From NCBI GenBank assembly GCA_030549335.1, contig CM060197.1, positions 47,023,654 through 47,087,653 of the forward strand: a stretch of 64,000 nucleotides of DNA. Direction: 5' to 3'. The DNA comes from Pontederia crassipes (Eukaryota > Streptophyta > Magnoliopsida > Commelinales > Pontederiaceae). A program made the position numbers and the translations under genes. Positions within the stretch are counted from its first letter, which is position 1; every line of letters begins with the position of its first letter. Below the pieces are notes generated by a model, which saw nothing but the letters and a program-made list of their open reading frames with translations, did not search any database and had not been told where the DNA came from. This document shows positions 23,804-34,673 of this stretch, in pieces.

Positions 23804-24622
23804 ATTGGTCTATCTCTATGTTCCTTCCGTATTACTCATCCATATTCAGAATGATTAGCATATGACTATAATACTTCAAAGTGACATGAAAACAATACTC
23901 CAAAGTTCAAAGTGCCCGTGAGATTACTAGATTAGGGTAGATGAATGTGACATGAGACCCCGCAAGCATATGCGCACGAAAGGCTGCAGGTACGCGGTCG
24001 CCATTTCCAGACCACGTCGACGCTGCCAAAATTGTTTTAGGTCATTGATAGCAAGTTTTATAAGAAATCACTATATATAAGTTTCGCCGATATTATCAAG
24101 AAGTTCAGTAATATCGAATAAATAAGATATGCACACATGGACATTAATGTGCATAATTAAACTGCTCATGTGGTAATCACTTTGACTGGAATGGAATTAA
24201 TTAAACTGCACAATATTTCTGTAAAAGAGATGGAGCACAACGTACATCTTCTGTAGCGAACAATTGTTAATAAAGTCCGACTGGACGTTTAAAGATTTGT
24301 GATGTCCGGATGCTTAAGTTTGTATTGTGCATGATTCATGATTAAAATGATTCATATATATGTGAATTTTTATAATGATGTTAATAACGTCTTAAATTTT
24401 AATTAGTTGTAAATTCTTTGACGCTCAACAATTGGGACAATAGCTGTCCGTTTCAAGCTTAGACAATCTTAGTATTTTTGTTTCCTATGTCATATTGAAG
24501 TACAACTTATATAAGCTTCATGAGAATTGAGCTATTTTACATCCTTATAATGTTATTTCTTCCATATAAAAAAAACTGTGAAGAGGGATCTAGTTTAAGG
24601 TCTCCAACTACATTGACGAAAC

Positions 24623-24626
<4 letters not shown>

Positions 24627-24657
<31 letters not shown>
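24627..24657. repeat. (AT)n microsatellite
   Basis: About 15 AT units in the 3' flank of the RALF-like gene. Confidence 0.9.
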
Positions 24658-24661
<4 letters not shown>

Positions 24662-24776
24662 TTTTACGTATTTTAACACCACATATATAAGAAGTACTAG
24701 ACATAATAAATGTTATTTCAGGAACTGGAATCTTAATTCTTGATCGCTCAAACTTAATTAGATAGAGCGAGGAGGT

Positions 24777-25208
24777 CTAATGGGGTTGTGATGGGCAACC
24801 CCTGTTGTTATTTCCTGGATTACATTGTGGATACACTGTGTTGCTGGTGTAAGCGCTCCCAGCTGGTCCATTACCGTACTGTTTATTTGGAAAGAGAACA
24901 GTGTTATGTATGTCTCCTGCCTGCTGCTGGAGGAGCCTCCTCCCTGTCTCCGACGATAGCGCCCACTCCTCCTCCTGTACGAACCCGAGCCCTTTAATGA
25001 AGGAGTTGCCGGCGGCGGAGCCATTAAGATTGGTGACCATGAGCTGCTGCTGGTGTTGTGCTATGATAATTACGTCCACCTTGGTCGGGTGCAGCATCGA
25101 TGTCGTCGCAGCAGCTTCAGCGTGCTGATCAGCTGCTGCTACACTTGCAAAATAAAACACTGCTGCTAGTAGTGACGTTGTTGCCACAACGATCTTATAT
25201 CCTCCCAT
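24777..25208 (-). CDS. Small secreted peptide precursor, RALF-like (divergent)
   Basis: 143 residues from the ATG at 25208, chosen because copies A and C begin with the same MGGY signal peptide; an upstream in-frame ATG at 25280 would add 24 leader residues. Residues 1-26 are a hydrophobic signal peptide (VVATTSLLAAVFYFASVAAA). A low-complexity pro-region follows, then EEEWALSSETGRRLLQQ with a dibasic RR at 90-91, comparable to the SETxRR processing site of RALF preproproteins. The C-terminal part (QYGNGPAGSAYTSNTVYPQC, then NPGNNNRGC) fits the RALF GxGxxYT...NPxxRGC pattern. Yet it has only two cysteines (129, 138) instead of four and lacks the YISY receptor-activating motif. It is probably apoplastic. 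Assignment to RALF is by pattern, so another cysteine-poor secreted peptide family is possible. Confidence 0.6.
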   Translation of the reverse strand: MGGYKIVVATTSLLAAVFYFASVAAADQHAEAAATTSMLHPTKVDVIIIAQHQQQLMVTNLNGSAAGNSFIKGLGFVQEEEWALSSETGRRLLQQQAGDIHNTVLFPNKQYGNGPAGSAYTSNTVYPQCNPGNNNRGCPSQPH

Positions 25209-25261
25209 TGTTATACCTGCAATGTTTTCTAACTCTCTCATATATCTGCACTCCTCCCCTG

Positions 25262-25278
25262 CTGTTGTATATATATAC
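25262..25278 (-). promoter_or_regulatory. Candidate TATA region of the RALF-like gene
   Basis: The minus strand reads GTATATATATAC about 60 bp before the ATG at 25208. The same element is present upstream of copy A (about 13173-13185). In copy C it is the target of a hAT insertion (49917-50878). Confidence 0.45.
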
Positions 25279-25510
25279 ACTCATCAAAGCTTATCTCTCA
25301 CTGCACTCTCTCTCTCTAAGCGGATTTGTGATGGTCGCGCGTCTCTTTCTCTGTCTCTCCCAAGGTGGATTTGTTGTGATGGTAGGCCTCCATGTCGTTG
25401 CAAAACATGTAGATGCATGCACGTTCAGCTCTTATATATTCATGTGATCATATGATCTGTAAATTCCACATATTTTATTACTCAAAAGGCGCTTTTGCGA
25501 TTAAAATCTC

Positions 25511-26514
25511 ATTATAAAGAATATATTTATAATATTACGTGACCTAACGAGTGGGGTAGAGTAATGTGAGATGACACCCCTCCAGCTAACCTTATATTTG
25601 GCTCAAAGCTAACATGTAGGAGGTTGCTTACCTGTAAAAAGACAATTATACATTTTCCATGTGTGATTTTTTTAAAAAAAACATTAAAAATATTATCAAA
25701 TATTTCTAGATCCCGTACTTTTCATAGATATTATGTTTATGACAATGTTAGATATTATCGATCACTTTTGTGAATTACATAATTATTATTCATATTTATT
25801 CTTATCTTAATTGAGAAATTATCATTAATTTTAAATATAGTAAAACTTTTTTACCCACTCGCGAGTAGGGTAAAATATTAAACCCTCCTAAAATTTTGAT
25901 CGAAAAATCCTCTTAATACTTATATTTTAAAATTATCTCAAAAAGATGATAAATTTACATTGAGTATTGAGTTAGGAGGCTAAATTCTTGAGGATAGCAT
26001 TATTCATTAAAATGTTACCCGTATGATAGATTGATATGACATGACGTCCGCCTTGCACGACACCGCTTCATCTCGCCGTCAAGATTTGCGTTGCCGCTGT
26101 CGCTTGCGTGAGTCATCATTGAGATCTGCGTCATTGCTGCGTCCTCGTCGACCACAGTTTTATTATTTAACTTCCTCTTCTTTATTATTTAAAATTATTT
26201 ATAAATAACTCACAATTTTGCCTAATCTTATTTTACTATATTCATTTTTTTTATTTTTGCTTTATTTATTTTTAATACTATGTGATGAAAATCTAAAATA
26301 ATTTAAAGAAGAATTTGGGCAATTTTCTTTCTAACTATTTTAATTATTATTTATATTACCAAATAATATTATTAATAATTTAAATAGTGATGATTTATTT
26401 AAGTGATAATATAAATTATTATAGACTTCAGTCAATATTTTATAATTCTGAGTTTTATTTTTCTATAATAACATGTCAATCCTGTAGAACGTCGTTTATA
26501 GTTGACTAATTTAC
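25511..26514. other. Intergenic DNA between RALF-like and PPR genes
   Basis: Mostly AT-rich. The 26420-26514 part is shared with the region before the PPR pseudogene (19083-19177) and so belongs to the duplicated PPR unit. A modest GC patch at 26040-26150 has no open frame of note. Confidence 0.5.
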
Positions 26515-28662
26515 ATGCGCTATTTGTACTTCGAGCCCAGACGCATCGTCTCAGCCGTCTGCAACCGATGGCCCTCCGACGCCCATCACAGAGACGTCAT
26601 CTTTCTCCTGCAGAGCTGCTCGAGAGAGCCGGAGATTTGTCAGCTCCTCGCCACTTTGATCCGAACGCGTCTCATCGAGGACGCCTTCTGCGCCGGCCGC
26701 ATCGTCGCCTCTCTCACCTCCCCTTCCCTTCGCCCCATCTGCGTCGCTTACGCCCGCCGCACCGTCGACCAAATTCCCCACCCGAATCTCTTCATGTGGA
26801 ACTCCGTCATCCGGGGCTACACGCACCATCGCGCTCCCCTGGACGCCCTGTCCGTGTACGGTCAGATGCGGCGGAGAGGTTTCGCTCCCGACAGTCGCAC
26901 TTTGTCGGCCCTGACGAGGGCGTGCGCGCAGCTGGGCAGTCGGTGCGCCGGGGAAACGGTTCATGGCCTGGTTGTAAAAGGCGGCTTCGAGATGGATATG
27001 TACGTGACGTGCGGCCTTGTTAACGTGTACGCGAGTTTCGGCGAAATCGATGTTGCGAGAGAAATGTTCGATGGAATGCCTCAGCGGGATGTCGTCTCGT
27101 GGACCTCCATGTTGTCAGGCTATGCACAGGTGAACAGATTGGAGGAAGCAGTGCAATTATTTGATGTCATGAAAGAATCCTGCATTGAACCGAACAAGGT
27201 GACATTCATTATCCTGCTGTCAGCATGTGGACGGATGGGAGCGATTGACATTGGCAGTAGGCTTCACTTGCAGATAAGAGAACTAGGAATGGAGTGCGAC
27301 TTGGATGTTGCCAACTCTTTGATTTGCATGTATGCACAATGTGGTTGTACAGCAAGCGCAACTGAGATATTCAAGAGCATGCCCCGAAGAAACTCGGCAA
27401 CATGGAATGCTTTGATCGGCGGGTTTGTTCAGAAAGGTCAGCACACAGAAGCAATGGAAATGTTCCGAAAAATGACACGTTCTGAAGCAAACCCAGATGA
27501 GCTAACTATGATGAATGCTCTTGCAGCATGTGCTCATCTCGGGGATCTCCAGCAGGGGAGGCTGGTGCATGCTTTCATTAAGGATCACAATGTTATGTGT
27601 GATGTATTTCTAAATAACGCTTTAGTAAACATGTATGCCAAATGTGGAGATCTTGCCATGGCTGAATTTGTTTTCAATGAAATGCCTGAGAAGGATGTGT
27701 TCTCATGGACGATATTGATATCTGCTTGCGTGCAGTGGGATCATTGCAAGGAAGCTTTGGACCTCTTTGAAAAGATGCAGCTCGCAAATGTTGATGCAAA
27801 TGAAATCACCTTGGCTAGTCTTCTGTCAGCTTGTTCTCATCTTGGATCTTTGGATCATGGTAGACGAATCCATTCTTACATGGAAGACAAGAAAGTGAAG
27901 AGAGACGTGTCTTTGACAAATGCACTCATGGATATGTATGCAAAATGTGGATGTATTGAGACTGCATCAGCAATTTTTCATGGAATGTCAGAGAGAGACA
28001 CTAATTCATGGAATGTGATGATAGGAGGCCTTGCAGTCCATGGGCATGGACGAGAGGCACTGACTCTTTTCGATCAAATGATTGAAGTAGAAGATGTGAA
28101 GCCTGACAGCATAACATTTCTGGTAGTTCTTTCTGCATGTTCTCATTCAGGTTTGGTGAATGAAGGGCATGTTTACTTCAACTCAATGTACAATTTGTAT
28201 GGTATCTTTCCTAGATTAGAACACTATGGTTGCATGGTCGACCTTCTAAGTAGAGCTAACCTCGTAGATGAAGCCAATGATCTTGTCGAGAGAATGCCGA
28301 TGGAGCCTAACAGTTTGATCTTGGGGTCGCTTCTTGCTGCATGTAAGGTCCATGGAAAGTTGGAGCTTGCTGACAGAATTATAAACAGAACTATGAAGCT
28401 AAAACCTGATGAAGGCACACACATTCTCATTTCAAACTTATATGCGGAAGCACGACGCTGGGATGATGTGAGACAATTGAGAGCCCTTGTAGAGAATAAG
28501 CAAACAGGAAAGTCCCCTGGATGTAGCTCCATTGAAATTAATGGTGTTACTCACGAATTCTTTGTCAGCGATAGGTTAGCATGTGAAAATGATCTGATTC
28601 ATATGGTTCTTGATGCCCTTGCACTCCATTCCAAGCATGTCACTTTGAATGCTGGAACTTAA
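26515..28662 (+). CDS. Pentatricopeptide repeat protein, PLS class, E+ subgroup
   Basis: Intronless, 715 residues. The N-terminus (MRYLYFEPRRIVSAVCNRW) is Arg-rich with few acids, compatible with organelle targeting. PLS-type PPR motifs run from about residue 93 to 592, with recurring signatures such as LVNVYASFGEIDVAREMFD, NALVNMYAKCGDLAMAEFVF and NALMDMYAKCGCIETASAIF. They are followed by E1/E2 motifs (about 598-665) and an E+ motif (SPGCSSIEINGVTHEFFVSD, about 667-690). No DYW deaminase follows, so if it acts in C-to-U editing it would need a DYW partner in trans. Known members bind organellar RNA in a sequence-specific way; target unknown. The full-length frame is intact. A truncated copy lies about 6 kb upstream. 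Confidence 0.93.
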   Translation: MRYLYFEPRRIVSAVCNRWPSDAHHRDVIFLLQSCSREPEICQLLATLIRTRLIEDAFCAGRIVASLTSPSLRPICVAYARRTVDQIPHPNLFMWNSVIRGYTHHRAPLDALSVYGQMRRRGFAPDSRTLSALTRACAQLGSRCAGETVHGLVVKGGFEMDMYVTCGLVNVYASFGEIDVAREMFDGMPQRDVVSWTSMLSGYAQVNRLEEAVQLFDVMKESCIEPNKVTFIILLSACGRMGAIDIGSRLHLQIRELGMECDLDVANSLICMYAQCGCTASATEIFKSMPRRNSATWNALIGGFVQKGQHTEAMEMFRKMTRSEANPDELTMMNALAACAHLGDLQQGRLVHAFIKDHNVMCDVFLNNALVNMYAKCGDLAMAEFVFNEMPEKDVFSWTILISACVQWDHCKEALDLFEKMQLANVDANEITLASLLSACSHLGSLDHGRRIHSYMEDKKVKRDVSLTNALMDMYAKCGCIETASAIFHGMSERDTNSWNVMIGGLAVHGHGREALTLFDQMIEVEDVKPDSITFLVVLSACSHSGLVNEGHVYFNSMYNLYGIFPRLEHYGCMVDLLSRANLVDEANDLVERMPMEPNSLILGSLLAACKVHGKLELADRIINRTMKLKPDEGTHILISNLYAEARRWDDVRQLRALVENKQTGKSPGCSSIEINGVTHEFFVSDRLACENDLIHMVLDALALHSKHVTLNAGT

Positions 28663-30222
28663 TTCTTTTGTTGCCGTTTTACACACCTGTGCGTTGCCTG
28701 ATGTAATTTTAGCTGATGTTCTCTTCGTTTTGGATGGCGACATAGCGGCCAAATATCTTCACATGTAATATGTGTATGACATGATCTTATCCCTGTGTCA
28801 GCAATGATACTACTAATCAGGCTCTTTCGGCCATTAAGACATGGGATTATTTATTAAAACGTATGCTGATTTCCATTTTTTAATAACAAATATTCGCTTA
28901 AATTGAATATTGACACTATAACCAATTTAAAAAAGTTTATGATCTTTTAGGCAAAAAAAGTTCAGAATAAATTTGAGAATAAAATAAAAATTAGATTTAA
29001 AAAACTTCACATATATTTTCTATATAGTTCTTAAAATTTTAGTAGTGCCTCAGCAAGGAAGATTCACAGTCATTGGCGTAGCTTGTCATGCAGTTAAAGA
29101 AAAAGTGCTCCTTTTCCTTTAACTATAATTAGCAATAAATTGAAGAAAAAACACAAGAAAATATGATGAATAGACAAATGAGAGATATCCTTTGAATATG
29201 AATTTTACTATTTATGAGATATAACAAACATTTCATTGTTTGACAAGCATCATAAATTTTAATAATGGTCATAAAAATCATTTGAATTTGTTAAAAGTTG
29301 AGTATGAAAGAAAAAATAATTCATGACATGGCTATATTGATCCTAGCTATAAGTTATTAATATTTTATTTTAAAGAAAACTTTATGCATCGGATTAAGGA
29401 TCACAGAATAGGCATCTGCGACCCTTTTCTACAGCAAAGAGATTCGAAAACCAGAACAAAACTGATATTGATTTAAATAAAAAAAAGTTTTATTCTAATA
29501 TATTCTGAAGTAAACAAAAGAATATTTGTAGTAAAAAATATTAATATATATTTTTAAACTATTGTCAATAAATTTAAAATTTTTACTATTTCTTTATGTC
29601 CATTCCCTGTTTGGAATAAGCAAAAAAGACATTTATATTGTCAATTATTTGTTCAAAAATATAATACACCACGAACTTCTATAACTTGTGAAATCAAACT
29701 TGCTCCGTCTGAATTCTCCCGTAAATCGGGCATCACTTCGAACCATTTTGACATATTCCAAACAGGGAATGGACATAAAGAAATAGTAAAAATATAAATA
29801 TGTTTTGTTATTATCAATGAGCCATTTACGTTTTCCCTTGGTACTTATGAGCTTTAATTAACCTCTCCTTTAATTAAATGCATGATGCATTAATTATGCA
29901 TGAAGTTTAAGTAATAATGAGCTCTTTAATTAACTTCTTTTTTTCCTAATCATTTATGGTATTTATGAATGAATTGTAAATAAGACAATACCGATATTAA
30001 TGATTAATGAAATTACTTTTACATATTATTACATTATACACCACTATATAATTCTTATACAATCTTATCAAAGAATGGAAGGTACTAAAATTTAACTCCA
30101 TTAATACGTAAGAAAACTTAATTAATATTTACATATAATTTCTTCTTAAGAGTTGAAACAATAATTTATAAGTAGTCAAAGGCAAAGGCAATTAGGAATT
30201 GTAAAGTAGAATTGTTAAAGCC
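28663..30222. other. PPR 3' region and AT-rich intergenic DNA
   Basis: The first 200 bp are likely PPR 3' UTR. The rest is AT-rich with one foldback element at 29578-29794. No further gene seen. Confidence 0.5.
29578..29794. mobile_element. Foldback element with perfect 41-bp inverted repeats
   Basis: 29578-29618 (ATTTTTACTATTTCTTTATG onward) is the exact reverse complement of 29754-29794. The arms enclose a 135-bp non-coding spacer. No target duplication could be fixed. It looks like a young MITE or foldback insertion. Confidence 0.75.
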
Positions 30223-31182
30223 ATGAAAAGGCCAACAACACTAATCATTGCACTGGTCCTCGCAGTTACAGTAGTTGTAGTGTCTTCACTCTTCCTTGCT
30301 TCCTACCCGAATCAGTTCAGGCACCGGCCCCCCGTCCTCGTCTCCGGCGTCCCATGCGCCCCCAACTCCTCTAACAGCAGCGCCGGCAGGGAGGAGCCCG
30401 GCCTGATCCGGATCCTCGTCGGAATCCTCACCCTCCCCGACCGCTACGAGCGCCGCCACCTCCTCCGCCACGCCTACGCCCTCCAGCGCCCTGACTTCGC
30501 CGCCACCGCCCGCATCGACGTCCGCTTCGTCTTCTGCAGCCTCACCACGGAGGAGCAGCAGGTGCTGGTGGCCATGGAGATCATGGTCCACGGCGACATC
30601 ATCATTCTCGACTGCGCCGAGAACATGAACGGCGGCAAGACCTTCGCGTACTTCTCCAGCCTCCCACGCATCTTCGCCGACGACGCCGGCGGCGGAGCGG
30701 GCCGAAGCGCGCCTCCCTACGACTACGTCATGAAGGCGGACGACGACGTCTACTTCCGGCTGGGCAACCTGGCGGCGTCGCTGAGGGCGACGCCGCGGGT
30801 AGACGTGTACTACGGGTTCCTCCTGCAGTGCGACGAGCCGAACGCCACGTTCCGGTTCATGTCCGGCATGGGCTACGCGCTGTCGTGGGACCTGGTGGAG
30901 TGGATTGCGAAGTCGGAGGCGGCTGCAGCGGAAAAGGACGGGCCGGAGGACGTCATGACGGGAAGGTGGCTGGTTGGCGGAGGGAAAGGGAAGAATAGGA
31001 TCGACATGAACCCGGCCATGTACGACTACCCCGCCGGGCCGCCGGTGTGCTACAGGCACGAGCTCGTGCCGGACACCGTCGCCGTGCACATGCTGAAGGG
31101 CAACTTGGAGTGGGCGCGGACCTTGAAGTACTTCAACGTCACCGGGGGGCTGAAGCCTTCCGAGCTCTATCACATTCCTTAA
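30223..31182 (+). CDS. GT31-type (beta-1,3-galactosyltransferase-like) glycosyltransferase
   Basis: Intronless, 319 residues, strongly GC-rich (high GC3) against its AT-rich surroundings. Residues 7-28 are a single membrane anchor, giving a type II Golgi topology. The catalytic part has the GT31 features: ILVGILTLPDRYERRHLLR near the start of the domain, VMKADDDVYFRL with the metal-binding acidic triad at 173-175, GMGYALSWDLVEWI (216-228), and the acidic EDVMTGRWL (242-250). Potential N-glycosylation sites are N48, N51, N207 and N305. It would transfer galactose or a related sugar from a UDP-sugar; acceptor unknown. It is short for the family and has no lectin domain, like the compact plant proteins often labelled pvg3-like. 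Confidence 0.85.
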   Translation: MKRPTTLIIALVLAVTVVVVSSLFLASYPNQFRHRPPVLVSGVPCAPNSSNSSAGREEPGLIRILVGILTLPDRYERRHLLRHAYALQRPDFAATARIDVRFVFCSLTTEEQQVLVAMEIMVHGDIIILDCAENMNGGKTFAYFSSLPRIFADDAGGGAGRSAPPYDYVMKADDDVYFRLGNLAASLRATPRVDVYYGFLLQCDEPNATFRFMSGMGYALSWDLVEWIAKSEAAAAEKDGPEDVMTGRWLVGGGKGKNRIDMNPAMYDYPAGPPVCYRHELVPDTVAVHMLKGNLEWARTLKYFNVTGGLKPSELYHIP

Positions 31183-31689
31183 AGAGAGAAGAATTAATTG
31201 AATTGTAGCAGTCGAAACATTTCCTTATTGAAAAATAAAACGGCCGAAAGCTTTTAATTTTGGTGGTGTGTTTTAAACTTTCTGCAACACAGCGGTAAAA
31301 ATATATAATTAAAAAGGAACCAAATCACTGGTAAGCAATGTCTCAAATATAAGTTTTTGTAAACTTTAAAAATTTTTATTGGAATCTCTTCTACCGAACG
31401 ACTAGATAAGCGATACGAAACGACCTAATCAAATTAATTAGAAAAGGATCTATTAAACTCATAATTCATTAGATATTTTCTATGAGTGTCAACTAAGTAA
31501 TTCCGATTGTTCAATCATTTGATAATCAAAGTGATCAATCCTTTTTTCCTGTCGTTATGGGAGATAACTGAACCAGGGCACAGTGTGCTCTTTAGTGCTC
31601 TTTAGCATGACGCTAATTGAATCGTCCGCGCCGAGGTTGACATAGAAAAGGGACCAAATCATTGCACGTCATAGGATGAAAAGAAGAAC
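31183..31689. other. 3' flank of the glycosyltransferase gene
   Basis: aataaa-type signals near 31235. Nothing else recognised. Confidence 0.4.
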
Positions 31690-32640
31690 ATTATCATAAA
31701 TAATTATAGCAATTAGAGGATCGGATATTTATAATCATAACTCATTGATTATAAATAATTAAATGCAACTTTAGTTATTATTTAAGAGGTGATTAAATAA
31801 TGATCAACATAATCTTTACTTTTTTTTTTGTATAGAATAGATTTAGCTTTTGAAAATATTAAGACCGTCGCCCAGATAAGGTTTGCTAGTTAATTATATA
31901 AAAGTAATTAGAAGAATTATGAGACTGGCATTAGTTCATTGAAAGAACTAATCATTTAGAATAAATAGTTAACAAATTGGAGTAAAGTTTTATCATAAGA
32001 TTTGTGATTAAATTTGTAATGACTCATTTAAATGGAAGTTAAGTAGTTTGTTTAATTCATCAAAAGGAATGCAAGCTACTGAAATTAGAGAGGCTCTAGG
32101 GATAATATAATATAATAAAAAAAGAAAAATATTAATATTAGGATTATTTCTTCAAATCACCCCTGAACTATTACAATTTTTCAAATTTAACCTCAAACTA
32201 CGAACTTCGCTTTTTGAGTCCCTAAACTATCGTGATTTTTTTTCAATTTGGTCATTCCATCCAATTCTGTCAGCTTTTCAGTTAATTTTGATTATTCGCC
32301 CCTACGTGAAAATAAATCTCACTCCATGTGCACACTCCAGAGATTTTTTTTTCAGAAAGATTTTTTCGTAGGGAGAGAGATTTTTCACGTAAGGGCATTT
32401 TAAACTTTTCACAAATCTAAAAAATCAAAGTTAATCAAAAAAATTGATGAAATTGAATGAAAGGATCAAATTGAAAAAATCACGATAATTTAAGAATTCA
32501 AAAAATGAAGTTCGTAATTTAAAGTTCGATCTGAAAAATCGTGATAGTTTATGGGTGGTTTGAGAAAATAATCTTTAATATTAAAGTCGAAAGGTGAGAT
32601 TTATGATTCTACAAAAATTAGACTCCAACAGCTACACATT
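31690..32640. repeat. F-box module distal flank, copy 1 (partner 38090-38580)
   Basis: Outside the MITE at 32141-32574 it aligns with 38090-38580; shared landmarks are ttagaagaattatgagactg, aaattggagtaaag and gagatttatgattctac. The partner lacks both MITE insertions (32141-32574 and 32641-32943), giving empty sites. Confidence 0.8.
32141..32574. mobile_element. Mutator-like MITE, 434 bp, 9-bp TSD
   Basis: Long terminal inverted repeats (GGATTATTTCTTCAAATC / complement AGATTATTTTCTCAAACC) extend for more than 100 bp. They are flanked by the identical 9-bp duplication TTAATATTA at 32132-32140 and 32575-32583. The paralogous unoccupied site near 38510 reads TTAATACTA. Non-coding. A relative is at 42612-43195. 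Confidence 0.9.
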
Positions 32641-32943
32641 CACTACAACAAAATTATGATTTAGAGACTAATTTTTTAGGAATTAATTATATTTAGTTCT
32701 TAAAAATAAAAGTATTAAAGACTAATGTGATAGTAGTCCGAAATTCTTATTCATTTGAAACTAAAATTTCACTTGTGGTCGTTAAAAGATCATCTTTTAA
32801 GATCCAATGAAAATTTTTATAATGATCAGCTTGTAGCGATCATGTGGAACTATGAAATTTTGGTCCCCAAAAGTATTAAGAATCAAAATTAAAGTTTTAA
32901 GGACTAATGTGTTTAATTTCTAAATAACTTTTTTTGTGCAGTG
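32641..32943. mobile_element. CACTA-type MITE, 303 bp
   Basis: Ends CACTACAACAAAA and TTTTTTTGTGCAGTG are inverted. The flanking 3-bp duplication is ATT (32638-32640, 32944-32946). The paralogous site at about 38570 reads cacattcagt without insertion. Confidence 0.85.
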
Positions 32944-33249
32944 ATTCATCCATAATATATATATAACTATAAATTATTAAAAGCATAATTTAAACAAGAA
33001 CTATAAATGTAAATGGAATCACCTTTAAGCCTAATTAAGTCAGAGTTCACGATACCTATATATGCAATTTCTTGATATTAGAAAGAGAGGGGGAGGAGTT
33101 CAAATTGTAAAATTTAATTCAGATAAAATCGGGGAGAAAATTCAACAAGGCCACAAGGTCATATACTTCCCATTCGAAGTTGACATCAGACAGATTCGAA
33201 TACCAAGATTAATTGGAAAAGAAAAATTATCTGAAACTGTTTATTTCAA

Positions 33250-34673
33250 TCAAGAAAAACAATATAAATGTTTCTTAACATTCGTATTGCAACCAAGCCA
33301 ATAAAGAAAAAAAATTAAATAAGGAATCAATCTTTCTACGACTAAATCAATCCAACAAGTATCCGACCAGGGATTATCAAACTCGGGCGACATGATATCA
33401 TTCAAATTTGGCACCCACTGCATCACTTTCTCTGCCAAGAAATTAAACACCGTGATCTCCCGGTGATAATGATCCCATGCATATACCCTCTGGCCTCCTC
33501 CTCCTCCTCCTCTCCCTGCAGAGTGGATCTGATCCTTCACGAACATGCAGTTTATGGCGCAACAGTACATGGACTCCCCTCCCCTTATCCTCCCCAATCG
33601 GATCCAATGCTTCTTTGAATCGTCAAACTCGTATAGATCAACGCACTTATCAGGATACATGTCGACATGGGCAAACACAAGCTTACCATCCTTCTCTAAC
33701 AAATTATAGTATTCGAGTTTAAGGTCAAAAGTTGGGATATATCCACTTATGGGCACGTTCCCAATTAGAGTGAAACTGCCATGCGAGAGGTCGTAAACTC
33801 CTAGCCTTGATAGAAAGTCCACGTGATAGACCCGGTGGTTCTCGGAGAGTTAGGGCTTATAATGCGATGCCCAGAAGATGATGCTTTGGTGATTGATAGT
33901 TAAAACTTTCCACTCTTTTTGCCCCGGCGCCCAGCGAAAAAAGGAAGTAACGTGGGGATGGCCAAACGATTTCAAGCCGACGACCACGCAGTCGGAAGAA
34001 GTTGGCCGGGACGTGAAATTGAACGTGTACCAGTAGCAGTGCGATTCTAGCTTGGGAAGCTCGACGGTGTCCTGGGTCAAAGGGTTGAAGAAGAAGAGAT
34101 CGGTCGTGGTATTTTCCGTGATATGGTAATGGGTTGTGGTGTTTTCGGCCATCAACAGCCAACCATTGTTGGAGTACGCGATGACGGCGCCCTCTCGAAC
34201 GGTTGGCGTCTCGATGATGAACTCTTCGTTGAGCAAATGATCAGTCAGGGCGCACCACCGCCTCTTCTTGCCGTCCATCTTCAAGAACCTGAACACGCAT
34301 GGATTCCCATACGATGTGGGATGTGATTTGGGCGGTTGATCTCCATTTCTTGCACACTCGCGACGCCTGGATGCGGTCGCCGATGTGCAGACGTGCGGTG
34401 ATCAACTCCAAAATGTCTTCCGACGTTTCGGACCAATTTGGCCACTTTTCTTCTTCTTGCTCGTCATCGTCTGTTTCGTTACAGTGGGGGAGGAGCTGCA
34501 GGTAGAACATGCATGTATTATCTAGGTACTACGTAGTCACGTATATAGGAGAATTAATGAATGACGCATTATACCTCCTCCTCCACCTCCTGCTGTCGAA
34601 AGAAGGGCTTCCTCCGCTTGCTTGAAGTCTCTTCTTCTTCATCTCTGATCTCGGGATGTTTCTGTCGATCCAT
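33250..34673 (-). pseudogene. F-box/DUF295 gene copy, broken
   Basis: Parallels the intact neighbour at 35737-36996. A start at 34673 (MDRQKHPEIRDEEEE) leads into an intron-like stretch (about 34496-34575, GTATAA...CTGCAG) absent from the neighbour. The F-box follows (SEDILELITARLHIGDRIQA). Two lesions kill it: a 14-base deletion after CKKWRS relative to the neighbour, shifting the frame near 34340, and an in-frame TAA near 33855 where the neighbour has a Phe codon. The DUF295 half remains readable in pieces (DLFFFNPLTQDTVELPKLES; GESMYCCAINCMFVKDQIHS). Confidence 0.85.

Larger units (their letters stand above)
23804..25510 (-). repeat. RALF module B (best preserved)
   Basis: Carries the intact RALF-like gene and its 3' flank (23.8-24.77 kb). 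Collinear with module A, and with parts of the modules at 49.6-50.9 and 57.3-59.0 kb. Confidence 0.8.

Noticed and set aside
30286..31173. 295-codon minus-strand frame opposite the galactosyltransferase
   Set aside because: Antisense shadow of a GC3-rich gene; low-complexity Val/Arg/Glu composition and no motif.
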